Shown here in pieces: positions 48,846 to 60,202 of a stretch of 64,000 nucleotides of DNA (its first letter is position 1; each line of letters begins with the position of its first letter). Both the position numbers and the translations under genes were made by a program. The notes under the pieces are model-generated. The model saw only the letters and a program-made list of their open reading frames with translations, did no database searches and was not told where the DNA came from. Origin of the DNA: Venturia oleaginea (taxonomy: Eukaryota > Ascomycota > Dothideomycetes > Venturiales > Venturiaceae); assembly GCA_013176395.1 (NCBI GenBank), contig JABMLP010000023.1:248001-312000 (forward strand). Reading direction: 5' to 3'.

Positions 48846-50020
48846 TAGTAACAGGCGTCCAAGATAAGGAGCCGGGAGTGAGGCGGGCGGGAGGCCTGAC
48901 AGCGGCAAGAGGGCCGTCTAGCCGTTGTGATACAAAGTTTGGTGTGCTGACGATAGGTCGTTCATCTGTTATTCTATTCTACTATGGTTACCGGCCTATA
49001 AGTCGTTAGCGCTGGCGGAGAAAAAGCCCTGTGTAGATCGGAGTTCTGGTAAGTACGCGTGCTGGAGCAAGCATTGCACGCAAACAGCGGCGAGTAGACT
49101 CGATTACGGATATAATGAGGATGAATGCATTGGCCAGAGACTAACAACTAATAGCCATGTAACCATAGTAGGTGAGAGAGAGGAATAATAATAGTGTGAG
49201 AGGATTCTGGATCGGTGACAAAGCGTACAGCCTGTTCTTACGTATGGGAAAGAAAGAAAGAAGCGGAGGAGGATATGTGGCTTGCAGCGTTGATAAAATT
49301 TTGGTTCACGACACAGAGATGGGACGGTTCGATGAAGCAGGTCGCACTGACCGTCAGTGGTGATGGTGCAAGAGGGATGTCGGGATTGGCGGATACTCGG
49401 AGAGAGTTGGCCGCTGCTGACCAATCTCACGTGATTTAAGTTTACACTACATAACGGTACCTAGTGGTACATATAGTGAGAGAAGAGGATTGATTGATCA
49501 CTTGAGCCTTGGGGCCTGGGGAATGACCTTAACTATGTACACGTGGCGACCTCAAAGTTGGTCAAGTCACGTGATGTGACAAATACAACACCTTCATCCC
49601 TTCGTTTTCTTCCCTTCCATACCGCCCCCTCTCGATCATTTCTTAGTGTTTTAGCGCAGCGAAAGAAAAGAGCTAAATTGGGACTGATTTTCAGAATACA
49701 TGTTTCAAGGTCTCCACCAGATCAGAGAGGTACTCTCCTGGCAAAATCATCGTCAGCGCTTGCCAGCAAACTTCACCCTCCTCGATGTAGTGCTCCAAGG
49801 GGAAAGATTATCTAGATTGTTGAGATATGGCACTGAATAACATGTCGCTTGTTGACTGACTTTGAGGCAGCAGTTCAGCCACTTCCTGCAAGGCAACACT
49901 TAACCTCTTCCTGCAAGGCAACACTCCGCCTCACGTTCCGGTGGTGAAACACTTCTGCTGCTATATAATCTAAAGTGCCTCGCCCGTCATTCCTTACAAT
50001 CTCACTCACTCCATTAAACC
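48846..50020. other. Intergenic, no gene seen
   Basis: No recognisable protein. A 19-bp word (CTTCCTGCAAGGCAACACT) is repeated at about 49879-49897 and 49908-49926, just upstream of the BCS1-like relic. Confidence 0.4.
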
Positions 50021-51678
50021 ATGGCATCCCTTGTCTCAGGTGTTCTCCAATCATCTAATGCGACTGTTGCCTTGGACCTCGCGACTCGAATTCTAGGTCG
50101 AAATGCGTCCATACAAAGCGCGCTAGAGTCTAGCATTCCAGGCTTCAAACTTCTACATGGTTTCATACTCAAAAAGTTCAATTTCGACATCACTCGTGTC
50201 GTTTTCCTCGGGGCAACAGCAGCTGTAGCTTTCGGCACGATACGCTACCTCTGGTAAAACTTTATATATCCTCGTATATTGAATTCGTGCACAGCAGCCG
50301 TTATCATCAGAAGAAGAGATGCTCCGGAACGCCGTGGCCAGATACCTTGCCCAGAGATACATGAAGAAACGCGCTACAAGAGTCATCTCTGCAATTTCAG
50401 CCGATGCGAAAATTGACAATGAGTCCAGGTCTACCGACGAAACCTACGACTCAGAGGCTGGCATACATTACAACCCCAGTGTTGGGTCCCACGGGTTTCT
50501 TTGGAGGTGGAGGTCTTTCATGTTCGAGGAATACTTCGACCCCATGGGCCAAGAAATGACGCTCGATCGAACTGTCAACGACATAACGCCAAAAGAGGGC
50601 GATCTTGTACTGGTCGCTCGATGTCTTGGTTGGGGCCCGAATCCATTGCGAGAGTTTCTTGCCAGCGTTCAGAAGTGGATAGAGAAGGATACCAAGGAGC
50701 GCCAGTTAACGGAAGTCCGGGTTCCGTTTCAGGATGCAGACTATATGGGTCACTGGAGAAATCCCAAGTACGTCATGAGCCGTCCTCTCGACACTGTTGA
50801 GTTGGACGATGAAATCAAACGCCCATGATCGAAGAACTGGGGAACTTCCTCAGTGTTCCCACCATGCAATACTATAGAGAACAAGGAATACCGTATCGAA
50901 GGGGATAATTATTCCATGGACCCCCAGGGACGGGAAAGAGTAGCTTGGCTAAAGCACTTGCAGGTCACTATCAGATCCCTCTCTGTGTCGTTGACCTCTC
51001 TATCGATGGAATGACTGGTACCGTACTATCTGCTTTGTTCGAAAGATTTGCCCAAACGCTGCATCGTGTTGATGGGGGACATTGACTCAGCGGGTATCGA
51101 AACTCGAGGGGAGCTCAAAAAGATCGCCTCTACAACGCAGGGCTGTGAAGGGGGGCGCTGAGGCCAAAGCTCTGGAAGGAATAACACTTCCAGACATTCT
51201 CAATGTACTTGATGGCACAATCGCGGCAGAAGTTCGAATCGTGATCCTCACTACAAACACGCCAGAAGTCCTAGATTCGGCAATGATTCGTGCTGACGAA
51301 TCGACGGAGACAGGTTGCGCTACTTGCTATCTCCAAAGAATAGGCTTCTTGCATCTTCCGAAGGATGTACTTCACTCCCGATACCGTAACGAGAATATTT
51401 CTAAGCTCGCTATAACCTTTGCAAACAGACTTCCAGGGACCTCCATTACTGCTGCTGAGGTGCAAGGTTTTCTGCTGGAATATAGATCATGTTCTGAGCA
51501 AGCAGTCAACGTAGTCAAAGAATGGTCTGCAGCTTTGGTTGGAGCGAAGGAGAAATGGAAAAACATCGTCGACACAGCAGTCTTGGGAGCGCAGTCACTA
51601 GTAGAGGAGAAGATGATAGAGCTGGAGAAGGCGACAGAAATAGAGGAAGCTCAACCAGAAGAACGTCTTCGGCAATGA
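50021..51678 (+). pseudogene. BCS1-like mitochondrial AAA ATPase, degraded
   Basis: Bcs1-type AAA proteins act at the mitochondrial inner membrane; fungi carry many paralogues. N-terminal piece 50021-50257: SIPGFKLLHGFILKKFNFDI then a hydrophobic helix. BCS1_N piece 50319-50828: MFEEYFDPMGQEMTLDRTVN, VARCLGWGPNPLREFLASVQ, GHWRNPKYVMSRPLDTVELD. Frame shifts follow at about 50825. The AAA core then reads IEELGNFLSVPTMQYYREQG and IPYRRG, a TAA stop where Tyr is expected, and LFHGPPGTGKSSLAKALAGH, with an intact Walker A. Another shift precedes LPKRCIVLMGDIDSAG (Walker B). The C-terminal piece 51082-51678 has VLDGTIAAEVRIVILTTNTP and AMIRADESTETG, where the arginine-finger GRVD motif is lost, then AAEVQGFLLEYRS. 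At least two frame changes and a stop make a working product unlikely. Confidence 0.85.
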
Positions 51679-52118
51679 AGAGCGTCTTCGGTATTCTAAA
51701 GGGCGAGGCTACAATAGATGATGGTTCGGCATCGACACTGAGCAAGAAAAATACTACAAACAGGGGAAGAAAAGAAGGCTGAGATTGTATAGCCTTGCAC
51801 GATACTGGGCCATATCCAAGATTGAATATGTATTGTAATTGTAATTGGCAAGGCAAACCCTGCCCGATTCAATGCTGCCCGACCAGAATTTGATTGTTTG
51901 CAATAACTATTATTGCTTGTTTAGAGAGATAAATTGTTCATACTTTCCGTATCACCGTGGGGTTGCCATTAACTAATCGATAATGATTTCAGGACAATAA
52001 GTACTCCATCTTTCACATGCACCGCATTGAGGCCGCACCGTGACCTCTTCAATTCATTGTCCTACTCTCTTTGGATCGAGTCGGAACTTCATAAAGACAA
52101 CACTCTTTGACCGCAACC
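51679..52118. other. Intergenic
   Basis: No gene recognised between the AAA relic and the F-box gene. Confidence 0.45.
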
Positions 52119-53310
52119 ATGCCGAGTCTCAACTCGCTGCCACCGGAACTAAAGTTTGAGATTTACTCGCATCTCCGCCATCCTCTCAGCTCACACAAGG
52201 GCAACTCGGTACCCACGACGTATGATGAGCAGTGCAAGATCGAACGCCTTCGCTCCGACCGAGTTCAGCTCATGCAGCATCCTTACTGCCAGATGGCTGC
52301 GACATGCCGGGAACTGCGAAGAGACGTCGAAGCATACTGCCTTCACCTGATCAAAAGTCAGACTGACCCGAACACCAAAAGCGGACGCACCAAAATACCA
52401 AGGGTGCAGCAGGACTGCTGGAGCACTACAATCGCGAAGGCGAGCGCCGAAGGAGCCAGTCCAAAAGATAAATTAGCCCTTCCGAAGCCCAAAGAGGCTT
52501 GCCGCAATCTCTACCTTCGGAGCGTATACCTGAAGTGTATATTCTGTGGGACTGGAACCAAGAGGAGGGCAGCTTTTAATCGTTTCATGTGGTGCGATCA
52601 GAAATGCGATATCGAGCATTATGGTCGCCTCATAGTAAGCTGGCGCATTATTCTCCATCGCGGTATTCGTACTAACAACATTTGCATAGAGCAAAACCGA
52701 AGCCTCCACTCAACATCAAGTCCAGGAGAGTCATTGGCAGACTCCGCACATTGTTTTCCCCGAATCTACTTGGCGACCTCTTCGCATGGTCCTCTATAAC
52801 ACATCTACCTGTGCTTCAACTACTCTCCTTATCGAGAAGGAAGTCATTGAAATGGCAGCATACATCAAGGCAAACGATGCTGATGGCAAGAAGCTAAAGC
52901 TGGCAAGAAGGGAGATCGCGAACCAGAAGCGTGCTGACGAGGCCAAAGCCTTGATCAAAGCAGAAGACGAATTTATCAAATTCGCCGGCAATGAACTCAT
53001 CACGCCTAGTAAACGAGATTTGGAGAAAGCAGCAGTTTTCTTGCGTAACAAGCTTCACTCTCAGGTCGTCCAAATCAGTAAGCTTGGTTCCGAGCAATCA
53101 GCAGAGAAATGGAAGTCATGTCAGAACTTACCTTACGCCCTGCCTCAAAATATAAGAGAGCTTTGTAGGGTCAAAGTCGCGAAAAGGAATGATCAGGTTG
53201 TCTATCACTTAGACATCGTGCGAAGTCATAATGGAGTCGAGCATTCATTCCGAGTTTTGGGTGATGACAACGACAGACTGCCAGGAAGTGAAAACCCGAG
53301 ACGATTGTGA
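52119..53310 (+). CDS. F-box-like protein with a Cys-rich central motif
   Basis: Exon 1 is 52119-52634; a GTAAGC...CATAG intron leads to exon 2 at 52690. The ATG at 52119 gives MPSLNSLPPELKFEIYSHLR, a degenerate F-box of about 20 residues that would recruit Skp1 in an SCF ubiquitin ligase. Residues 140-172 read YLKCIFCGTGTKRRAAFNRF then MWCDQKCDIEHYGRLI. The CxxC...CxxxC pattern is common in fungal F-box-like proteins and may bind zinc. Exon 2 continues SKTEASTQHQVQESHWQTPH, then MAAYIKANDADGKKLKLARR, a Lys/Ala-rich helix, and a tail ending GDDNDRLPGSENPRRL. A further intron near 53075 (AGTAAGCTTGG) is possible. Large, fast-evolving families of such proteins occur in ascomycetes; the substrate is unknown. 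Confidence 0.7.
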
Positions 53311-53848
53311 TTGACGGATTTTGTTCCCACTCGGAGACATGAACCTTGATTCTTTATAACAATCCTTTCGAGGAGGATGGATTTTGATGGCTGGCCTTCT
53401 TCGATACTGGTTAGGGAAGGGACTTTCGAATCGAGAATGATAGCATTTGTTGAGGGGTTGTGGTGGAGCAAACAAAACGGAAACAACAAGATGGCTGGAT
53501 TTAACAGTTCTTCCGGCTGTAAATCTCTGGACCAAGTCTTTGGCAAAGTGGCATTGTCGTCGAAATGGGACAGGCCTTGAAGGTATCGAATTAACTGATT
53601 GATATGTTCATGGTCAGTAGGAGCATCACCAAATTCTCCCTGCTCAAGGCGCAACGCAGCTTATCAAAATCATCTAATGCTTTACAGAGGGGCCGTTGAA
53701 CTTAGTATTGTTGGTGATACTTGGTTGGTAAATTAATGTTGAGCATTGCCAGGCATTTATAAAGATTAATCACCAGTTTGAGAATCCAAATTGATTTTGG
53801 TCACGAGATAGACCCCAACTCCTCAAGTCTCAAAGTCCCCATCCCAAA
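53311..53848. other. Intergenic between convergent genes
   Basis: A 142-codon minus-strand frame (53226-53654) partly overlaps the F-box 3' end. It has no recognised domain and I do not call it a gene. The rest is 3' flank. Confidence 0.4.
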
Positions 53849-54964
53849 TCACCTCCAGCTCTCCCTCAAGAAACCCCCCCACCTCTTCACTTTCGGCGGA
53901 TCCTCATCATTCGTCTTGGGCTTCTCCGTCCTCGCAAGCCAGAAGATCCACTCCTCAACCGGTCTAAAGATCAACATGATATCACTCCCCCAAAACCCAA
54001 AAACAGTAACACAACCACCCACAAAAGCGTCCAGCAAAAAGTGATTCGCCGTCGCCACAATCGTAAACAGCATCACCACACTCCATAAAGGCGCCAATAC
54101 TCTAACCCAAATATGCGGCGAATACCTCGTCAACGAATACGAAATCAACGCCGCCATACCGAAATGTTCGCTGGGCATGGCGGCAATGGTAAGTTGGAAT
54201 CTGTTATCCGTCCAAACCGATTTCTCGCCATGGGTGGGGTGCAGAACATCCACGAAGCCTTGAGAGCGCGGAAGGAGACGAGGCGGCATGACACGGTAGG
54301 CCGAGAGGATGGCGAAGGCGATGATGTCGCATACGGCCATTGCGCGGCGGATTCGTTGGAAGTGGCGGCGCGGAATGTAGGTGTATGTGTATACTATGAA
54401 TGCTATGGCGAGGACGATGTGGGAGTAGTATGTTAGTGCCAATACTTGCATCAAGCGTGGGATTTCACGGAGGATCCATGATTGGAGGGGTTGTTCGAGG
54501 GCGAGGTTTAGGGAGCGTTCGAAGTGGAGGATGGAGAGGGCGTGGGTTCTGGATTCGTTGAAGATGGAGATGTTGTCTCTTATTTTTATGGCGGAGAGGG
54601 CGCGGGAGAGTTGGTAGGTCCAGTAGACTAGGTTCCAGTAGACTATTTAGATCAGGAAGGGGAAGTGGTTTAGGAATCGGGAGGTTCTGTGTTCTCGGAA
54701 TGGGGTGGTGTCTGGGAAGAGTCGATGCCACCATCTTTCTTGCTCTGAGGGCTCTGGTGGCGTCGTTTGATTTCCGAGGAGGGGGCTGTTTTCATTGGAT
54801 TGATCGGACTTGGGTTTGGAGGGTCTGTAGTTTATAAGTGTTCCCACCGTGAAGAGGATAACGATACCTATTCGTTCATTGTCAATCAGCCCGGTCAGGA
54901 GCACGTGATAAGAGCAGAAGGATATAATCTTACATGCTGGCTCCAGAATATCCTTGAGACCCAT
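53849..54964 (-). pseudogene. PAP2/IPC-synthase-like membrane protein with an in-frame TAA
   Basis: Fungal integral membrane protein of the PAP2-like superfamily, related to inositolphosphorylceramide synthase and similar phosphotransferases. The start MGLKDILEPA, at 54964, joins over a GTAAGA...AATAG intron to IVILFTVGTLINYRPSKPKS. Then come RWWHRLFPDTTPFREHRTSR and FLNHFPFLI. TAA at 54649-54647 follows. The same frame then continues VYWNLVYWTYQLSRALSAIK, TYYSHIVLAIAFIVYTYTYI, the PAP2-type MPSEHFGMAALISYSLTRYS, and NHFLLDAFVGGCVTVFGFWG. His/Ser residues of both motifs persist. An 89-nt intron from a weak donor (GTGGCA) to AATAG would bypass the stop but would delete the FLNHFPFLI part, which looks conserved, so I favour a nonsense mutation. 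The inactive status is uncertain. Confidence 0.6.
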
Positions 54965-55557
54965 GGCAGACACCTCGAATATACTGTCTTCTCCAGAAAC
55001 GGTAAGCAATAGAGTACTGTCTCAGCGAAGTTCAAGTCAGACTCCAGGATCCTCAATGACAACGGACGCGCACAATTCACAAACAGCAAGTCGGCCTCGT
55101 TCGGAAAAAGGGGCGCAGTTAAACGACAAGATTTGGTGTTGATGTTTCTCAGACTTTCTTGCCTCAAACACTTTCGGTTGTTGTCGCACGACTCAGAGCT
55201 AACCGCCGGAAGCGTCGGGTTTCCGAAGTCTTGGGGCGAGTCCCTGCATGTCGATCTCGAGATCGCGGGAGACGAGTTCCTGGCAAGGATCATTTCCACT
55301 CAGGTTGACGATTGTATTCTGGGTTCATGGAGTGATCGCATAGATATCTAGAATATTCAGACTGAAGGCAAGCTTTCGTTGCATCGTACATAGTGAGAGA
55401 CCTCAGTCTCCAAGTCCGTAGACTGATTAATAATACAAAGAAGGTCGAATGGTATCATCGTACAAATCCCCCAAATCTACCAATTAACTCCAAAGAGAAA
55501 ACGCCAAAGATGCTGCATAATGTAGATTATGAAGGCCATAAGGCAAGGCAGCACTCA
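54965..55557. other. Intergenic, no gene seen
   Basis: This holds the promoter of the PAP2-like gene and the 3' flank of the GH47 gene. No frame is recognised. Confidence 0.45.
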
Positions 55558-57514
55558 TCAAGCAACCCGTATAGGGTGCCCTTCCGTATTGAAGACAAAT
55601 GTATTTTGTCCTTGATAATTAACTTGGTGAGGTCCATCCTCCGCAAAGATCAAATAAGCATACTTCAACGTCTCTGCGAAGAAGAAACTCTCCTGGTTGT
55701 TCGCTTGATTATTGGCTCCTCCTTGGACATCAACATTCCCCAGAATGTTGAAGCCAGCGGCCAGACGGGCATTGGTATTAATCGCTTGGAAGGCTTCCCA
55801 AGCCCAATCCTGGTACATAGGATTTTTCGTTATCCGGTAGGCATAATAGTATGATTCAAGAACCTCGGGGCGGAGGTCATAAGACGCTGCTTTGATCCAG
55901 AGACCGGACCGTTGGAAATAGTCATCTTGGCCTGGCGGAGGCTGAGAGCAATCCACCGTGGCCTGTATGCCAGCGGCAGCTTTGGATTTTGGGGTGAATG
56001 TAAGGCTAAAATTGCTTTATTAGCCGTGATCTATGAGTGGTTTTTGGGCGCGACTTACTTTGCTTTCAGCTGAGCTTTCAAAACGCCAGGTTGCGACACG
56101 CAAGTTTGAGGAAACCAAGCGAAAGCTTCTGGGCCGATGCCAGTCACCGTTCCGGCATAAGAGTCGCGACACGATTGCGTCAATGCCTAGAAATTGTTAG
56201 CATTGACTATGCAATTCTAGAAACTCGAACATACCAGCCCGAAGTCAATATAATTCTGTTGCTTCAGAACGGCACCGCCGAGCAGAAAGTTGCCGCCAGC
56301 GAAACAATCAACTGAGATCGATGTCAATATTGGAGCAAGCATCTGGGAAGCCATCTGGACTCACGGTGGTATCCTATCGGTATAACATGTGTCCCGTCGA
56401 AATGTGCCATAATGGTCGATTGTGGTCTCGTTGCTGGCCTTGATGCTAAATATTGCATGGAGGAATCTGCGGCCGTCGTCCAACGGTCTCTGTAGTTGGC
56501 AAAGTCGCTTGGTTTGTAAACGAACATCTTAATCAAATACTCGTAAAAGGAATCAGATTCTGGGCCCCATCCTCCTTTCGTGTCAACAATGGCTCCATCT
56601 GCTAGTCGTAGATATTGGCCGATTAGTCCAGGGAAAGGCTCGCCCCCTGGTGAAGGCTTGAGTAGAAATTGTTGGGCAGTCTGCGTGAGTCTCGCATACT
56701 TTGGGTCATTTGTAAGATGCGATAGACGAGCCCATTCGAGAACAAGCGTGCCAATTGTTGCAATACTGGCTGTGGCAGAACCGTTGATGGTAGGCTGTCC
56801 ACCGTTGAAGTTCAGGATGTTGTCCGGAAGGCCAGTGGGTGTTTTGAAAGCCGAGCAAAGAAGGTCTGCGAGTCGCACAGCTTGCTTCAAAACCTTTTCT
56901 CGCTTGACAGCATCATGAGGAACTGTCGAAAATGGTCCTTTAAGGAGGTCGTAGCCAGCGAGCATACCGCCAATGTAACGAATATTGGTCTCGAAAACGT
57001 TGACTTGTGTGGGCGTGCGAGTGAAGTCTATGGTCGGAATGAAGTTGAGCATATCGGCTACCACGTCCGGGAGACGCATGATGACAGCCAAGTCGAAAGC
57101 ATCCACAGCGGTTGCTCCCCATCCATTCCGCGAGTCTCCTGGCGTATTAGTTCCTGGCTTCAGCTCATCGTGAGGGAAAGCGTGCGTTCGATAGCCTTGC
57201 CACGCAAATTGGAAGGCATCTCGTACTGCGTCTGCTCGGACTTGGTTGGGCACGTAAGATCCTTGCCCTGCCCCAGGCCCAGCAGTCTGTGGTCCGATTA
57301 CTCCTCCGGGAGGTATGCCACCAGACTGTCCACCTGATGGAAATATACCGCCATTGTTGATCCCTCCACCATGACCTCCTCCCTCTCCGTTTCGTTGTTG
57401 ATCTTCGAAATGTCTCCTTGTGATGATGACAACTGGTGTAATTATTGCGGCGCCTAGGACGAAGAACAACACAATCAAGCAGATTAGGACTGTTCGTTTT
57501 CGGTGTTTTTGCAT
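55558..57514 (-). CDS. GH47 class I alpha-1,2-mannosidase
   Basis: Calcium-dependent trimming of alpha-1,2-linked mannose from N-glycans in the ER/Golgi, or outside the cell if released. Type II topology: a short basic N-terminus, MQKHRKR, then one helix (TVLICLIVLFFVLGAAIITP) and a Gly/Pro stem rich in GGHGGGINNGG-like sequence. GH47 blocks in order: VRDAFQFAWQGYRTHAFPHD, RNGWGATAVDAFDLAVIM, FETNIRYIGGMLAGYDLL, TKGGWGPESDSFYEYLIKMF, and across an intron HLDCFAGGNFLLGG. Then come LRPEVLESYYYAYRITKNPM, FFFAETLKYAYLIFAEDG and the terminal VFNTEGHPIRVA, whose Thr contributes the calcium site. The catalytic acids in ETNIRY, DSFYEY, RPEVLES and AETLKY are present. Three introns interrupt the C-terminal half (about 56380-55950). 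Intact as read. Confidence 0.93.
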
Positions 57515-58452
57515 AATCGCTGAGGCCGCTATGGTCTAGAATTGAGCAGACGAAAGATTAAATTAAAAGTTGGGTGGTATCGACATGAGGGTACGAAATG
57601 GTCTAAAGGTCGTAGGAAAAGGAAGCCAGATACAGCAGAGGCTTCTGAGCATAGAGAGGTGACTAGGCAAATATAATGGAGTACATGAGGGTGCGCCATG
57701 GCATGCACGGCACGTGTAGGTCTGCCTGTTGACTCCATCCCACCTCGAATATACAGACCAAGACGAGAGCATGCTCTACTCTCTACTCATTTGGCGTACG
57801 GATTGAGGTTGGTTTGTTTTGACGTATCGAGGATTTGTCGCTTGCAGCAAAGCGTTTCAGCAGATCATGCCTCATCTTTATGGTGGACGGTTTCATGGCC
57901 GCCTGATAGGCTCGAAGTGTGGTAAGAAATACAAATGGAGCGAAGACGGCAAACTTGCAAGGTGAGATACAGAGTGGCTTGGTGGAGCGCATCGTGGAGC
58001 GCATCGTGGACCAAGGTGCACTTGGGGGGGAAAGAATTCTTGCTTCGTGGCTCCGAGTCGGAAGAGCCGAAGCTTGGACTGCTCGTGAAGGAGCATGATT
58101 CGCGCAAGCGATAGCCTTGTCGGCAATTGACTCGGCCAACATCCTCACATTCAATCTCTACTTTCTTTTACTCATCTTCTTTTTTTGATACCCTTTGCTC
58201 TCTCATCTACTGATACACAGCTTCGATTTACTTCTCATTCAAGAAATCGGGGGAAATTACAATCATGTAAGAATAATTGCTTGGCTGCTTGTAATGAATA
58301 GCGTCACTGCAATCGGAATTGCTTCAGAACCAATCGCTAAAACGCTCCATGCAAATTCTGTATGTACTGGCTCAATCCATCCAATACCGGATTGGAGCTG
58401 AAATCCAAAACGATTTGCAACCCAATCATAAACACCAACGCCAATTTGACCA
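57515..58452. other. Intergenic, no gene seen
   Basis: Promoter side of the GH47 gene plus unassigned DNA. A 12-bp word (GTGGAGCGCATC) is directly repeated at about 57983-58006. Frames of 60-123 codons have no recognisable motif. Confidence 0.45.
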
Positions 58453-59046
58453 CTACCGCTGATTCTTCGCCTTCTTTGACTTTGACTTTGACTTGACCTT
58501 CTTGGTGATGATGACAACTGGACCAACCATGAGCTTGCTCACGGCAGGCTCCGAGATGGAGCACTCCCTATCGTCGGCTGCCGCAAGCTCCTGAAGGATC
58601 GTCACGTCCTGAACTTCCTTTGAGCGCCTGGCCGGTAGCTCATAGCCGCGCTGGACGTTCTGATTCGCACGATTCACACGCTTCGCCTGGTGCTCAGCTG
58701 CTCGGGCAGCTTTCTCGGTCTCACGGCCCAATCGGTCCTTCTTGCCTTGGACAGCAACGTTCATCTTTTCACCAAGAGCGGGAATGGCTTCGCAGGCTTT
58801 ACAGAGAGCGTCGTAGCCGGCTTGGGACAGGGCGCCTCTAGCGAAATTTTCATCCATGAGGTCCAGAGTCTTGCTGACCGTGTACTGGATGAGCTTGTTG
58901 TCAAGAGTGGATGGATGAGAGAATATCGTGCTGATCTTGGACAGCTCATACTGGAGCTGCTCCGAATTCATGGAGCCCTTCTTCTTCTCGACTTGAAGGC
59001 TCACCTTGAAGGACAGTTCGCCATCCGAAACGAAATCCTTCGACAT
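58453..59046 (-). CDS. Hypothetical helical protein with basic tail
   Basis: Single-exon frame of 197 residues. It reads MSKDFVSDGELSFKVSLQVE, MNSEQLQYELSKISTIFSHP, STLDNKLIQYTVSKTLDLMD, an Ala/Glu/Lys/Arg-rich helical part (KKDRLGRETEKAARAAEHQA), and ends in a KSKSKSKKAKNQR basic tail. I do not recognise the family. Its first 65 residues are duplicated, in both orientations, in the DNA just upstream (58998-59301), where the copies carry stops. The gene may therefore have a decayed or rearranged 5' end; a second frame at 59164-59505 starts MSQFKLIDVLKYLPLHSLLS and ends in the duplicated segment. Confidence 0.45.
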   Translation of the reverse strand: MSKDFVSDGELSFKVSLQVEKKKGSMNSEQLQYELSKISTIFSHPSTLDNKLIQYTVSKTLDLMDENFARGALSQAGYDALCKACEAIPALGEKMNVAVQGKKDRLGRETEKAARAAEHQAKRVNRANQNVQRGYELPARRSKEVQDVTILQELAAADDRECSISEPAVSKLMVGPVVIITKKVKSKSKSKKAKNQR

Positions 59047-59301
59047 GTCAATGTGACTCTACTTACCCCGTATGAGCTGTCTAAGATCGGCAGGATATTC
59101 TCTTGTCTATCTACTCTTAAAAGTAAGCTCATCTATAAGGTCCAGAGTCTTGTTAACCATATACTAGATAAGCTTATTGTCAAGTGTAGATGGATAAGAG
59201 AATATCGTGCCGATCTTAGATAGCTTATATAGGGTAAGTAGAGTCATATTGAAATATCGAAGGATTTCGTTTCGGATGGCGAACTGTCCTCCGAGGTGAG
59301 T
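58857..59301. repeat. Inverted plus direct duplication with RIP-like transitions
   Basis: The segment at 58857-58947 recurs directly at about 59135-59230. The segment at about 58998-59126 recurs inverted at about 59167-59301, around a spacer of roughly 40 bp. Comparing GATGAGCTTGTTGTCAAGAG with GATAAGCTTATTGTCAAGTG, nearly all differences are G-to-A on the plus strand (or C-to-T), including ATGGATGAG to ATGGATAAG. This biased pattern is what repeat-induced point mutation leaves. Confidence 0.8.
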
Positions 59302-60202
59302 CTTCAGAGTGGGGTGGTGGTGACTGGTAGTAGCGGTAATAGTGGAAGCTGAAAGTGGTAGTGGTTGCAGTTGAGGTCGCAGAAGACGCTGTGTGGAAAG
59401 AAGAGACAGGAGAGAGTGGAGTGGAAGATATTTAAGGACATCGATGAGCTTGAATTGCGACATAGCCGAGGCAAAGATCTGTTGTGTCACCGTAGTGACG
59501 CCCAATAAGAGCTCATGAGCCGGTGAGATGACACTGGTGAATAGATATCTTGTAATTGGAAGGCTGGTGATTGTTGGGCTCCCAAGTACGAGATTGATAT
59601 CTTGTAAGGCTGGTGATTGTTATTAATACCTCTGCTTGGAGTGTATACATTTCCAAAATGTTATGTAGAATCCACGGAGGCATGTTTGCACGGCAAGAAG
59701 ACTTGATGGTCCAGCACAGGCAATTTGCCGACGGTGATGAAGGAGGGTGATGAGATGGGGATCGGGATTGTTGAAGAATGAAAACCGACAACGGTCTTCT
59801 TGTTTCAAACAGACCATCTCTCCATCCAGACACACCACATATCGGTATGATGCCCTACACACTGCCTTTTCCCTATGATAGGACGACGTCCTGGACTGCC
59901 CAAAATCGGCGCTTTGATGAAAGGCAATATACCTGGAGCCACTCATCCCTGATAAATTGTATAAGGATGAGTCGCCAGGTACTCCGATGATACCACTATA
60001 CATAGTACGGATTGTCCCAATTACATCATGTCACTCCATAGGGAAATAAGATTGGATCAAATCACTACTCCTACCATCTCGAACTGGTCATGTTGGCTGC
60101 CGGAATAGCTACCAAGTCGCTGTACTTGTCCCACAACACAATTATACCCAGAAGACAGGCCGCGCAAGCCAAAACATCCGAAGCCCTCATGATAATACAT
60201 TC
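59302..60202. other. Intergenic, no gene seen
   Basis: It includes the possible original 5' part of the hypothetical gene (59164-59505, minus) and a diverged direct repeat of ATATCTTGTAA...GGCTGGTGATTGTT at about 59545-59620. No recognised protein. Confidence 0.4.

Noticed and set aside
53226..53654. 142-codon minus-strand frame
   Set aside because: Partly antisense to the F-box gene and lacks any recognised motif, although its composition is protein-like.
58690..59223. 177-codon plus-strand frame
   Set aside because: Antisense of the hypothetical gene and openly caused by the inverted duplication.
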